Below are positions 34,262 to 44,578 of a stretch of DNA of 64,000 nucleotides, one piece after another. Under the pieces are notes generated by a model. That model was given only the letters and a program-made list of their open reading frames with translations, searched no databases and was not told the DNA's origin. Every line of letters begins with the position of its first letter. The stretch's first letter is position 1. Both the position numbers and the translations under genes were made by a program. The stretch is from NCBI RefSeq assembly GCF_048569485.1, contig NC_134354.1, positions 447,725,786 through 447,789,785 on the forward strand. Reading direction: 5' to 3'. The DNA is from Anomaloglossus baeobatrachus (Eukaryota; Chordata; Amphibia; Anura; Aromobatidae).

Positions 34262-34966
34262 TACACTCTATGGTAGAGGGTGGCAAAAGTTCCCCTTCTT
34301 TGCAAATGGTCCCTTGGGTATGAGTTCCTATTCCATACAAATTGGCATTCTTGCAGACAGGGTTGCTCTAGGATTCTCAGTGTACACTCTAGGGATTCCT
34401 GTTCTGCCCTAGGAACCTTATACATTGGAAAACTGGCAGCAAACCGGTGGGTTCAAGGTTATTGGGTTTGTGAGTTCATGCCTGACAGTTCCATCGGGGG
34501 ATCAAATTAGGGTTGGACGCCCTCACGAGTCCTCCCTTTGAACCTATTGCCAAAAAAAAAAATATCTCCCTGACGTTGCTGACATTGGAAACGATTTTGC
34601 TCTGGGCCTTGGCGTTCGCTCGCAGAATTAGTGCTTACACGCCTTGTCGGTAGTACGGCCCTACGCTCAGTTGTTCAACGATAGGCCGGGTCAGGTGTTA
34701 ATAGGACCCTTTCTCCCAATGGTCACCTCTCGATTCCATAGCACGCAGGGTATAATCCTCCCGCCTTTTGCGGACATCCTACAAATACAGGGGTAAAACA
34801 GATTCATACGTTGGAGGGTCATAGGGCCCTGCTTCTCTTCATCTCAGTGACACATAGTGTAAGGAAAACACAGTCCTTTTTCATAGCCCTATCTGTAGTA
34901 GGAAAGGTCTGTGGGTGTGAAACTGCACTATCTCTAGGTGGATTAGGGAGGCCATTGCTTAGCCTA
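34262..34966. other. Inverted segment specific to copy 2
   Basis: This stretch is the reverse complement of about 25232-25935 in copy 1. The strip taggctaagcaatggcctcc and the bases up to gtgcagtt is present at both borders of the inversion in opposite orientation (about 34217-34262 and 34919-34966). Copy 1 keeps the order seen in the related DIRS recombinase region at 52300-52560, so copy 2 is the rearranged one. Confidence 0.85.
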
Positions 34967-35411
34967 GTAGTGGTAACCGGTTTATGGCTCTTCAGCAAGG
35001 AAGAGACCGGGTCAGAGGAAAACCCTTGCGCATCAGCAACAACCTCAAGTTCTAAGCTGTGAAATGAAAAAACCCATTTCCTGCACGAGGAACACAGGTT
35101 ACTGCACTAACAGGTCCGGAATCCCCGGCAGAACCCCAGGATCCGGGACAGACAATGTCCTCAGGAGAGAGAGCCATGGCCCCTTGGGCCAGAAGGGGAC
35201 GAGGGGAAGGACCCTTGCCCGAGCTTTCCCGAGCTCTTGGAGAACTATCAAGAGCATGACAACAGGGGGAAGGGCATAGGCTATTCCGAAGGTCCATGGA
35301 ATGGAAGTGCATTAACCGCAAGGGCTGGACTGCTGGGATCATGGAACAAGAGGTCTATATGCCAGTTTAGCCTGGAGGAAACAGGTCCCTCCGTGGTATT
35401 CTCCACAGAGC

Positions 35412-35708
35412 CACTACCGTTGAAAAGTTCCGTGGATTCAGGGATCATTCCCCTTGCTGCGGTTGATGGCGCCTGAGGTAAGCTGCCAACTACAGGAATG
35501 GCCCATCGGGATTCAAACCCACAAGCTCACACATCCAAAAAGCTTACCACGAGACCATGGAACGAACATTGGCATTTAGAATCCAGTGAAGTGTAGAGCC
35601 GATGGGGATTCTGTCCCGCTCAGTAAAGACCGTAAGATGCCAGACTAAGGGATGGGGATCGTGCCCCCCTCCCCCCAGCGGTTCAGGAAGGAGACGGTAG
35701 ACTGAGTG
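35412..35708 (-). mobile_element. tRNA-derived SINE-like segment present only in copy 2
   Basis: Copy 1 reads directly across this point (26380). On the minus strand it contains TGGTCTCGTGG, an A-box-like strip, and GGGTTTGAATCCC, a good B-box, about 30 bases apart, as in a tRNA-derived SINE head. No clean target duplication is visible, so it could instead be a deletion in copy 1. Confidence 0.5.
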
Positions 35709-36804
35709 ACCGTCAGCAACCGAACGAGCTGACCCTGGAGGGGGGGGGGGGGGTAGGGAATTTAGTGCTCGTTCTTCAGACCCTAGTGTCAGGAGGCGTG
35801 AGGGCTGTGCTGCTTCCTGCGCTGACCACCAGCCCAGGGATATCTGCACCTGGAGGCGAGCATCCCCAGCCGTACCGGCTGGCATCAGCAGTGACCACCT
35901 TCAGATGCCGCGGTAGCCAGGAACCCCACAGACAGGTTGCCTATGAACGTCCACCAAAGCAGGGAAGTCTTGACTGTCAAGGAGAGAATGACGTCCCCTT
36001 CGAAATATCTTCCTAAGGGTTTTCCTTTTTTTTGGGGGGGGGGTTGGCAGACAGGATTTGCCATTGGAGAGCCCTGGAGTGGAACAGGCCCCCTAGAGCC
36101 ACCGGTAAGCACAATATCATAGTGCCCCGTAGGGATATAGCGTGTCTCAGAGACATGATGGCATGGCAGAGTGCCCCCAGGGCCTATTCTGACACCTTGA
36201 GTATCTACTCTGCTGGAACAAAAGGGATAACCTTTGGAAGGGCTGCTTGGCGTCGGATACGTTCTCCAACGCATCTTCCAGCTGTTTACCAAAAGGAGCA
36301 GATCGACACACGGCCCTGAACATAATTCATGCTTGGTTTGCAGGCATATGGGACAGCCCTTCAACCATAATGCCATTCCGGCCAGATTAGACAATCCTGC
36401 ACAACGGGCTCCCAGCCTGATAGCATCGGCTGACGACTCTGCAAGAATGCCGCTGCTCCCTGCAGCAGTGGTAAGTTTAGAAAAATATATACTCCCGAGG
36501 AGTTTTATCCTTCAGCTGATCTACAATAGTTTGTGGCCAGATCCTGAAATCACGGGCCGTGCAGGGATTTGGCAATAGCCGGCTTCAGAATTCCTGCTGG
36601 TTCCCACAAGTGCGTGCATACAGGAGCGTGCATATGGGACCTGGAGAGTGAGTGCCGTAACTGACAGTAACAAGCCCCCACTGTTAGAGACAGCTGTTAA
36701 GACAGAGCTGTCACTGTGTACATGTCATTCTGTAGGCATGGACTCCAACTTATGCTGTATGTCATAGGGGTGTTGTTGACAACCGTGGAGGCTGCCGCTG
36801 CTGA

Positions 36805-37523
36805 ATTGTCACAAAGGAAGGGGCTGCTACCAACCATATAGCAATACATTGTGAAGATTAGCTCAGGTAGGCATAGGCAAGGTCACACAGTATCTTCATA
36901 AAAAATTACAGCCGTTTATGAAAAACTTGTCAGAAACGACAAACATTAAACATAACAGGCATCTCCTGGCTTAAGGCAAAAACATAGCACAACCCCATAC
37001 GGTGGGCTTCCAGTCCAATACGGTCTCTATTGGAAGTGTGGCGCCTGTACACACTGGCTCCTGCCAGCGAATACCACTTGCTGTGGCTCCTTCCAAGAAC
37101 CCAGAGACACGCTGCAGACTCCTGTCTGTCTCTCCACTCCAGGAGAGCTTTGGTCCAGCAGCCACAGCACTAACCAGCCTGGCTTGCACACTACTTCCAG
37201 TCTAAACCCAGACTGAATTCCAGAGGCCCTGTGTTCAGCCGCCACACAGATGCATCCAGAGCTCCCTGCTCTGCTCTCACACTCTGCAGAACACACACTG
37301 AGTCTCCTAATCAGACTGGAAACACCCACAGGTGGAGGTCTGTGATTCTCCAGACCTGCACAGCAAACTGGGCTTATTAAAAGGGAACCTGGCCCTTATA
37401 TGCAGAAAGAAGCCTTTCTGGAACTACAAGTCCCATAGCAACCTCTTCAGTTTAATGTCGCAGCGACCTTCTCCACTGCGACATATAGCGACCATTTACC
37501 ATATTGGTGGTTGCTACCTCACA
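36805..37523 (-). mobile_element. Possible LTR-like block (fossil, copy 2)
   Basis: Second copy of 27473-28191; the same doubts apply. Confidence 0.3.
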
Positions 37524-38576
37524 ACATATACACATTTGTAACTCGCATGCATCAATCCATAGATCGAAGCAGAGACATTGCCATCTATGCCCCACACAAG
37601 GGGTCTCCGACACTCTGCCCGCAGGCCATATCAGCTCTCTGCACAGGGGACACTCCGTATGGATTTTAGGAGCCACCTAATGATGCAGATGAGATTCACG
37701 AAGATCACTCACCCACCACAAGAGATCAAGGGTACCGGTCCTGGAGGGTTCGTCGGAACACCCACAGGTCCCGCAGAAGTCGTGGAGCCACAAGAGGATT
37801 TGCCCTTCTGGCTATTGAGGCCAGGCAGGTCTGTTTCACTTAGAACGGTGACTGTTCATACGGCTATGCTGCCGGCGCTCCAGAGAGTGCTGCTGCCTTT
37901 CTGAAGCCATCCTGGGATGTAGGCACGAGCACCCGTGCTGCTCCTCCACCTTCCGGTCCAATAAGGTGCCCCCCCCCCGTTTCAATGCGCCCAGCAGTGT
38001 CCAGACGGGCGTCTGCCCTGAAACACCGCCGCTGCTGCTGCATGGGCGCCACCATCTTCTTCAGGAGACGTCACGCAAGCACGCCTCCTGTACCCTGCAT
38101 GCCTTGCGCGCGTCCCAGAGTGCGCCACATTCGGAAGTCCTAGGCAGCAGGGGAGCGCAAGGGGGGAGGACGGAGCTGCGGTCCGGAACCCCTGATGGGC
38201 CCTGCCGCACCCCCCTGCACAGACACCAGGTTCCCTAAGGGCTGGTGGACGGCGCTTCCAGCCCCGAAGAACGGCGCCGCAGGACTCACCCTGCTTTTCC
38301 GGACACCGGACGGGGCTGGGTAAATACAGCTTCTGTATTTCAAACTTCTTACTTCAACCGCCGTATTCCAGAACAAGGTTTCCCATCAAGGACAGGAAAC
38401 CAACTGACGAAGGGGAGAGGTACCGCCCTTTTATTTCAGAATGGTTTCCTGTCCTCGCTGGGCGGATCCCTCTCTCACGTGGTGCTGTTATGGGTAAGGG
38501 GAAAAACCAAAACAAAAATTTTTTAAAAGGTTTTATAGACTGATGAAATGAGAGTGACTCTTCATGGGCCAGATGG

Positions 38577-39080
38577 ATGGGTCAGAGGCTGATCAGTAAA
38601 GGGCAGAGACCTCCATTCCGACTCAGGCGCCAGCAAGGTGGAGGTGGGGTACTGGTATGGGCTGGTATTATCAAAGGTGAACTTGTGGGACCTTTTCGGG
38701 TTGAGGATGGAGTGAAGCTCAACTCCCAGACCTACTGCCAGTTTCTGGAAGACAACTTCTTCAAGCAGTGGTGCAGGAAGACGTCGGTATCGTTCAAGAA
38801 AAACATGATTTTCATGCAGGACAATGCTCCATCACATGTATCCAACTACTCCACAGCGTGGCTGGCCAGTAAAGGTCTAAAAGATGAAAAAATAATGACA
38901 TGGCCCCCTTGTTCACCTGATCTGAACCCCAGAGAGAACCTGTGGTCCCTCATAAAATGCAACCTCTACAGGGAGGGAAAACAGTACACCTCTCGGAACA
39001 GTGTCTGGGAGGCTGTGGTGGCTGCTGCACGCAAAGTTGATTGTAAACAGATCAAGCTACTGACAATCTATGGATGGTAG
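38577..39080 (+). pseudogene. Tc1-like DD37E transposase, C-terminal half (copy 2)
   Basis: Peptide identical to that of 29249-29752: MIFMQDNAPSH, then 37 residues from D to the E of NPRENLW. The first catalytic D lies upstream behind the same stop and frame change, and the N-terminal half is missing. Inactive. Confidence 0.88.
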
Positions 39081-39267
39081 GCTGTTGAGTGTCATCATAA
39101 AGAAAGGTGGGTATATTAGTCACTAATTTTTTGGGGTTTTGTTTTTGCATGTCAGAAATGTTTATTTCTAAATTTTGTGCAGTTATATTGGTTTACCTGG
39201 GGAAAATAAACAAGTGACATGGGAATATATTTGGTTTTTATTAAGTTGCCTAAAGTATGTAAAGTAA

Positions 39268-39629
39268 GGCTATGTGCGCACGTTGCGTACAAGCCCTGCA
39301 GAAATTTCTGCAGCGATCTGAAGAGCACATGTGCGCTTTAGATCGCTGCAGAAATGTCCGTAGTGAGCGCCGATTCCATGCGCTCTGCCTGCAGCTCCTG
39401 CCATAGACAGAGCAGGAGCTGCCGGCAAAGCGCAGGAAAGAAGTGACATGTCACTTCTTTTTGCGCAGCGCTTCGGCAGTAGCCGAAGCGCTGCGCTCTT
39501 AAACGCCACGTGCGCACGGCCCCTGCACAGTCTCCATAGACTGTGCAGGGGACGCAGGACGCATGCAGTTACGCTGCGCTACAAAGCGCAGCGTAACTGC
39601 ATGTTTTTACGCGACGTGCGCACATAGCC
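39268..39629. mobile_element. Harbinger-type MITE
   Basis: Terminal repeats GGCTATGTGCGCACG and CGTGCGCACATAGCC are flanked by TAA on both sides (39265-39267, 39630-39632). The whole element is a loose hairpin. It is absent from copy 1 at the corresponding point, so it inserted after the duplication. Confidence 0.92.
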
Positions 39630-39929
39630 TAATAGTTATCTGCACAAACAGATATCCTCCTAAGATAGCCAAATCTAAAAAAAAAATCCAAAAACACTTC
39701 AACTTCCAAAAATATTAAGCTTTGATATTTCTGAGTCTTTTGGGTTGATTGAGAACATAGTTGTTGATCAATAATAAAAAAAATCCGCTAAAATACAACT
39801 TGCTTAATAATTTTGCACCCAGTGTAGAAGCATTACCCAGTGTATTTTTCTACAGTGCATTTATTCCTTATCATTCCCTGTTCACCTTCATACAGACCAT
39901 GATGTGCCATTTCTAAACAGCCTGAAATC

Positions 39930-40440
39930 GTTATATTTTCTTTACAGCAGCAGCCTTGGCAGATTTTCAATAAGCCTAAAATATGCTACTCTGGATACTG
40001 TGTTCTCTTGAAAATGGGAATCTGTCAACAGGTTATTGTCAAATCAAATAGGCTTGAGTTATCATTATCTTTTTTCACTTTCCCTCATTTTCTTCTCTAC
40101 TATTTTCCTCTCCTTTCTCTCTATCCTTCTTCTCCTCTGATTTATTATGATTCATTATGAATTATGAACATTGTGAATTGATTTATGAAAATAATTTCTC
40201 ACAATAATTTTTCACTTTGTATATGAATTTGTCCTCTGTGTTGCATACAATTTTATTTTTGTACATATTGATTTATTATGTAATTTCTGTATACAGTGCT
40301 ACTGAGGAAGGTCCATGTTAGATCTAAAACGTTCTCTTTTGTTACGCACATAAATAAATACACCTTTCAGCCTACTCTGGGAGTGCCTTGTTACTTCTCG
40401 TTATATATGGCTTTGGAACCTTAAGTGCACCCCGATACGC
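39930..40440 (+). mobile_element. Penelope-like or similar retroelement 3' tail
   Basis: An AT-rich tail leads to 'ctactgaggaaggtccatgt' and 'tagatctaaaacgttctctt' with 'cataaataaatacac'. This arrangement (CTGANGA, a short stem, a GAAA-like strip, ACG(C)GT and a late AATAAA) is the type of 3' region I know from amphibian Penelope-like elements. No reverse transcriptase frame survives. Confidence 0.4.
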
Positions 40441-41040
40441 TCTATATCCATATAAAGGAAGTGCCATTTTCTTCTTACCTTATCTGAGAGCAACATGATG
40501 TAGAGACAAAGTCTCTGATGCCAGAGATGGGTCCCTTACTGGGCTTCCTTGCTGCAGTTTTGATAAAATCACTGTTTTATCAGCAGGACATCATTTGAGG
40601 ACTAGTAAACCTTCTGCAGGTAGACTTCCATATGTATGAGCTGTGTATAACCCCACCCCCACCACTGATTGTCAGAAAGCTGCCAATCAGTGGGGTATAT
40701 AGAGCTCAGCATGTAGAGAACTGCTAGATCTGCAGAAGGGAAAAAATAGTGATTTCATAAAAAATGCAGCAAATATCCCAGTAAATGATAATATGCTGAA
40801 ATCAGGATCTTTACTACTCTCATACACTAGTAAAATTCTTGTTACAAATGCCCTTTAACCTACTGGCAACAGAAAAGGGGAAGAAGGAATGAAGTACCAT
40901 GATTACTGGATAAGACTACACAGGATGACTAAACTGTAGACAAAGACTGCAGCAGACTTTCCACTGCTTGTAGTGATAATTAAAAAAAAAAAAAAAAACA
41001 AAAAAAAACCTCATAACAACCCAGACCCATTTTGATAATG
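40441..41040. other. Intergenic stretch, nothing recognised
   Basis: Contains a weak inverted symmetry (ccaatcagtggggtatata type near 40660-40710) and a poly-A run near 40980, but no gene. Confidence 0.35.
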
Positions 41041-41049
41041 CTTTATTTA
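41041..41049 (-). terminator. Candidate polyadenylation signal for a minus-strand transcript
   Basis: On the minus strand the sequence reads AAATAAAGC, followed about 50 bases later by a long T-rich run (40980-41010 complement). Upstream, 41565-43160 is largely free of recognised repeats, as a long 3' UTR would be. PRR11 is the only minus-strand gene upstream. Purely positional inference. Confidence 0.3.
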
Positions 41050-41294
41050 AATATATAAAATGTGCCATATAACAAATGCCTTTTTGATTAAACATACAGT
41101 ATCTATGGTTAGGACAATAATATTTATTGTTTATCAGACAACTGAAAAAGCATTAAACAGGAAAAAAAAAAAACAAATATAGTAAGACATCTATAGGAGA
41201 GGCAGACAACAAGTGGTCACAGTCACTGTAGAACTAAAAGTTCCGGAGCGTCTTGATACGAAAACAATTCCTAGAAATGTGTCAGAATAGAATA

Positions 41295-41564
41295 GTCATT
41301 AGTGAAGAGCGAATACAAAATATTTGGGTTCGGATAATTCGTACCAAAAACCTACCGTAGTACTGTTCCGGTATTAGTCACCAATAACGAACTTAATCCA
41401 AGTTAGTGGGGAACCCGAGCATTTTTCTTGAGGATTTCCAGAATGTTCGGGTTCCCCATTGACTTGCATTAGGTTTGGTATTCGTGATGAATACTGGAGT
41501 AGTAGTAGGTATTCAGTACGAATAATCCAATGCCGAATATTTAGTATTCGCTCATCGCTAATAG
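41295..41564. mobile_element. Small inverted-repeat element
   Basis: The ends attagtgaagagcgaatac and gtattcgctcatcgctaat are inverted repeats. The terminus resembles tagtgatgagcgagcac at 7764, which links it to the family behind the 58-bp satellite. Confidence 0.7.
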
Positions 41565-43159
41565 CCGTATAAAAGATTTTTAGGTAAACATGTACTGTAG
41601 GACAGAAAATCCTGGCAACCTATTAAGGCGATAGTAAGACGGAAGGTACTCAGCTGGCTAACAAGAGTCCACACTATCAAATATTACAGTACTTTTTTTT
41701 TCCTCCATTCTCCCCCTCTTAAAACCACCAGGTAATACAGCTGTAAAGACCGTAAAAAAAAACAAACACAAAACTACCCAGTTTTTTTAGCTATTGCTGC
41801 TTTTTAGAAACATGGGTATCAACCAATATGACCTCACCTTACTTGAGCTCAATGGAGCATCCACCCAGCATTTCAAGACTCCTGAAGATAAATTAGTGCC
41901 CCAATGTGACAGATGACAGGCCATCCTGCATAGGTAAGCAGGTGGGCCATTTAGGAGCCTGTAAGCTGAGATCAAGGCTTTTTTGGCAGTCAGAAACATT
42001 TCTAAGAAATTGCCATTGTCAAATGATGAATAATACCCATGTTTTGTGATCATATCCTTGTGTACTAAAAACTAAGAAATAAATATCAACTTATTTCACC
42101 ATCATGTTCTCACCAATTCAGTGCAATATTCTGCTGGAATGAAGGGTGACCAGAGGGACTTTACAGATTAAACCTAGAAATCTACATTGCGGACAGTTCT
42201 TTTTATCGTACAGGAAAGCACAGACACTGCGCTTTACTACACAGTGGACGGCCACAGAAGAAGAAACAAAGTATACTGCACCGGTATACCTGTTTTTTAA
42301 AATTAACAGCTAGTGTCTGACATATGCAACCACATGGCCATATGGCGGCATACATCAATGGTGGTATACTACGGAAAACTTCCAACATGTACCATTAGCA
42401 AGATGGAATCTGTAAGCAAGATCCAATACTTGCCGACAGTCACGATTTTGGTAACAATGACCATGAGTCACTTTGGTTTCTGTACAAAAAGGGGTGTTGT
42501 AAGGTGATCCTGGGCGGAAATGTTCGCAGATTATGGATTGAAATGTAAACAATTATACATGGCCATGCTGTATTGCCACATGATATAAAGTGCCCATTTC
42601 TAAAGAATGGTAGTGTAACCCTAGAGGAAGGCAGGAAACATGCCAGGAGCACGGGGCTGCAATTTACTGATTTTAATAGAATACTGTTGTGGCATTAGCT
42701 CATTACATTCATTTTGTCAAAACAGAATACAGCACCGTTAAAATGAGCATAAAAATATACAAAAGCTACATGGAAAGAAATGAACCCAGCAGTAAATGGT
42801 GTCAGCTTATTGGAGAGCAGCGCCTAAACACCATAATACTGATTATAAAACCAAACGCTATATAAAATATACACATAAAAAAGCATAATTTACACTAAGT
42901 GCACACTGTGTTTCTGCCCTTACTGAACATGTACGACAGGATAAGCTCCGGTGCATACTCTAACCTTTCCATAGGCAAAAGACTGTCCTTTCGGCCTCCA
43001 TATGACCGGTATGCGTCTGCCTATTGTTTAACGCTAAGAAAAATGCAGCAGACTGTGCTTCCCTATACAGGAGGTCCACTGCCACATCTAGACTGTGGCC
43101 ACTGGCAGACTTGTATGCCCAACATTCGCCTGCACCCATACTACAGTCTGAACCCGGCC
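41565..43159. other. Largely unique stretch; possible PRR11 3' UTR or intergenic DNA
   Basis: No frame of substance, no recognised repeat end and balanced composition. It lies upstream of the candidate poly-A signal at 41041 on the minus strand. A long 3' UTR is possible but not shown. Confidence 0.3.
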
Positions 43160-43162
43160 TTA

Positions 43163-43737
43163 GGCCCCCTTCACACGTCCGTGAAAATCATGCACGTTTT
43201 GCACGAACGTGTCAAAGGTGCGTATTGTCCTCCGTGAGCAGTTTTTATGGCACAACGTGTGTTCTCAGTGTGTTATCCGTGATAATACATGGAGAACCGG
43301 AACTTTCTCCTCACCTGTCCCTGGTGCTGATCTTTAGTCTCCGGTCCTGCCGACTCCCCGCTGCTGCTTCTTCCGCCCGCAGTGGAGTGAATATGCAATG
43401 ATCATAATGAGCGGGGATCGGAATCAAGTGACAGCAGCAGCAGAGACAACAGTGCTGGAGAAGGAGAGTATAGATTTATTTTTTACAAACACGTGTGTTT
43501 TCTTCGGTGCGTCTCACACGGATTACATCCGTGCGGGCCGTGTGACACCCGTGATGCCGGAGAAAAACGGGCATGTCTAAGTGTGGAGCACACTGGCACA
43601 CGTACACACTGTCCATAGCAAAACACGCACGCATGCGCAGACCCATTGATTTTAATGAGTCTACGTGTGCCCGTGTCTCCGGCACGTGAAGAAATAGACC
43701 AAACACGTACCGGAGACACAGACGTGTGAAGGGGGCT
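43163..43737. mobile_element. Harbinger-type inverted-repeat element
   Basis: The ends GGCCCCCTTCACACGTC and GACGTGTGAAGGGGGC are inverted repeats next to TTA on both sides. The interior is CpG-rich and lacks a transposase. Confidence 0.85.
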
Positions 43738-44141
43738 TTAGGCTGAATTTACAGTTTCCTATGCATGTACGAGGTTGTCAGCTCAGGAGGCGAAGTCAGT
43801 CTGAACATTCAGGTCCCTATACGAACCATGAGAAAGGCTCATCTGCACCCAGTCCTAGGGTAAGCCATAATGCAGAATAGCTTGGACCACAAGAAATGAA
43901 AGATGTGTGATACATTAACAGAGATCCAGCTCCATTACACTTATTATCATCCTAAAACAAATACAAGTGATCAATAAAAAAAAAAAAGAAGTTTACCTGC
44001 ACAAATTGAACAGAGTAAATAAACGTGATGTAAATTTAGTGGTTTCCTCAATATTTAAAAAAAGTGTTAAAATTTAAAAAATACATTCCACTTAGTGGTT
44101 TCTTCCAATCAAGTGTCCAGTTTATGAATAAGTCATATTAA

Positions 44142-44578
44142 GGCCACGTGCACACGACTATTGGCGAGTATTTTACCTCAGAATTTGTAAAGGCCATGAG
44201 GATACATTGTGTATTTGGTGAGTATTTTACCTCAGAATTTGTAAAGGCCATGAGTATACATTGTGTATTTGGTGAGTATTTTACCTCAGAATTTGTAAAG
44301 GCCATGAGTATACATTGTGTATTTGGCGAGTTTTTACCTCAGTATTTGTAAGGCCACATGCACAAGTTCAGTATTTGGGGAGTCTGTTACCTCAGTATTC
44401 AGTATCAGGTGAATTTGTGCCGGTGTTTCTATTCTACTTTTCCTCCGATTGTCCCACTCCTGGTTTTGGCTTGCACATACTGAGGTAAAAAAACCCCCCT
44501 CAAATACTCAATATATGCATGTGGCCTTACAAATACTGTCGTAAAAACTCCCCAAATACTCAACGTGTGCACATGGTC
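44142..44578. mobile_element. Harbinger-type element with internal 54-bp tandem repeats
   Basis: TAA flanks both ends; the termini are GGCCACGTGCACACG and CGTGTGCACATGGTC. Inside, a 54-base unit (ggccatgagtatacattgtg + tatttggtgagtattttacc + tcagaatttgtaaa) is repeated about three times at 44160-44330. Confidence 0.82.

Larger units (their letters stand above)
33633..38504 (-). mobile_element. Broken DIRS-like element inside the nest (fossil, copy 2)
   Basis: Second copy of 24649-29176, with the same inverted terminal repeats and internal complementary region. It is longer by about 340 bases owing to the inverted segment with duplicated ends and the extra SINE-like stretch. Many breaks; not capable of coding. 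Confidence 0.75.
29962..39636. repeat. Tandem segmental duplication, copy 2
   Basis: Repeats 20978-29961 and, unlike copy 1, continues into the genuine right end of the Tc1-like transposon. Differences from copy 1: an inversion at about 33803-33829, an inverted segment at 34262-34966, an extra ~297 bases at 35412-35708, and a later Harbinger-type MITE at 39268-39629. Confidence 0.95.
38524..39824 (+). mobile_element. Right part of DD37E Tc1-like transposon with true terminus (copy 2)
   Basis: Same as 29196-29945, then continuing past the Harbinger-type MITE (39268-39629) to the right terminus cttaataattttgcacccag / TG followed by TA at 39825-39826. The terminus is complementary to the left end at 22210. 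Confidence 0.85.

Noticed and set aside
35500-35600. Possible tRNA gene on the minus strand
   Set aside because: Only A- and B-box-like strips are present; no acceptor stem pairing or credible anticodon arm could be drawn, so it is at most a SINE head.
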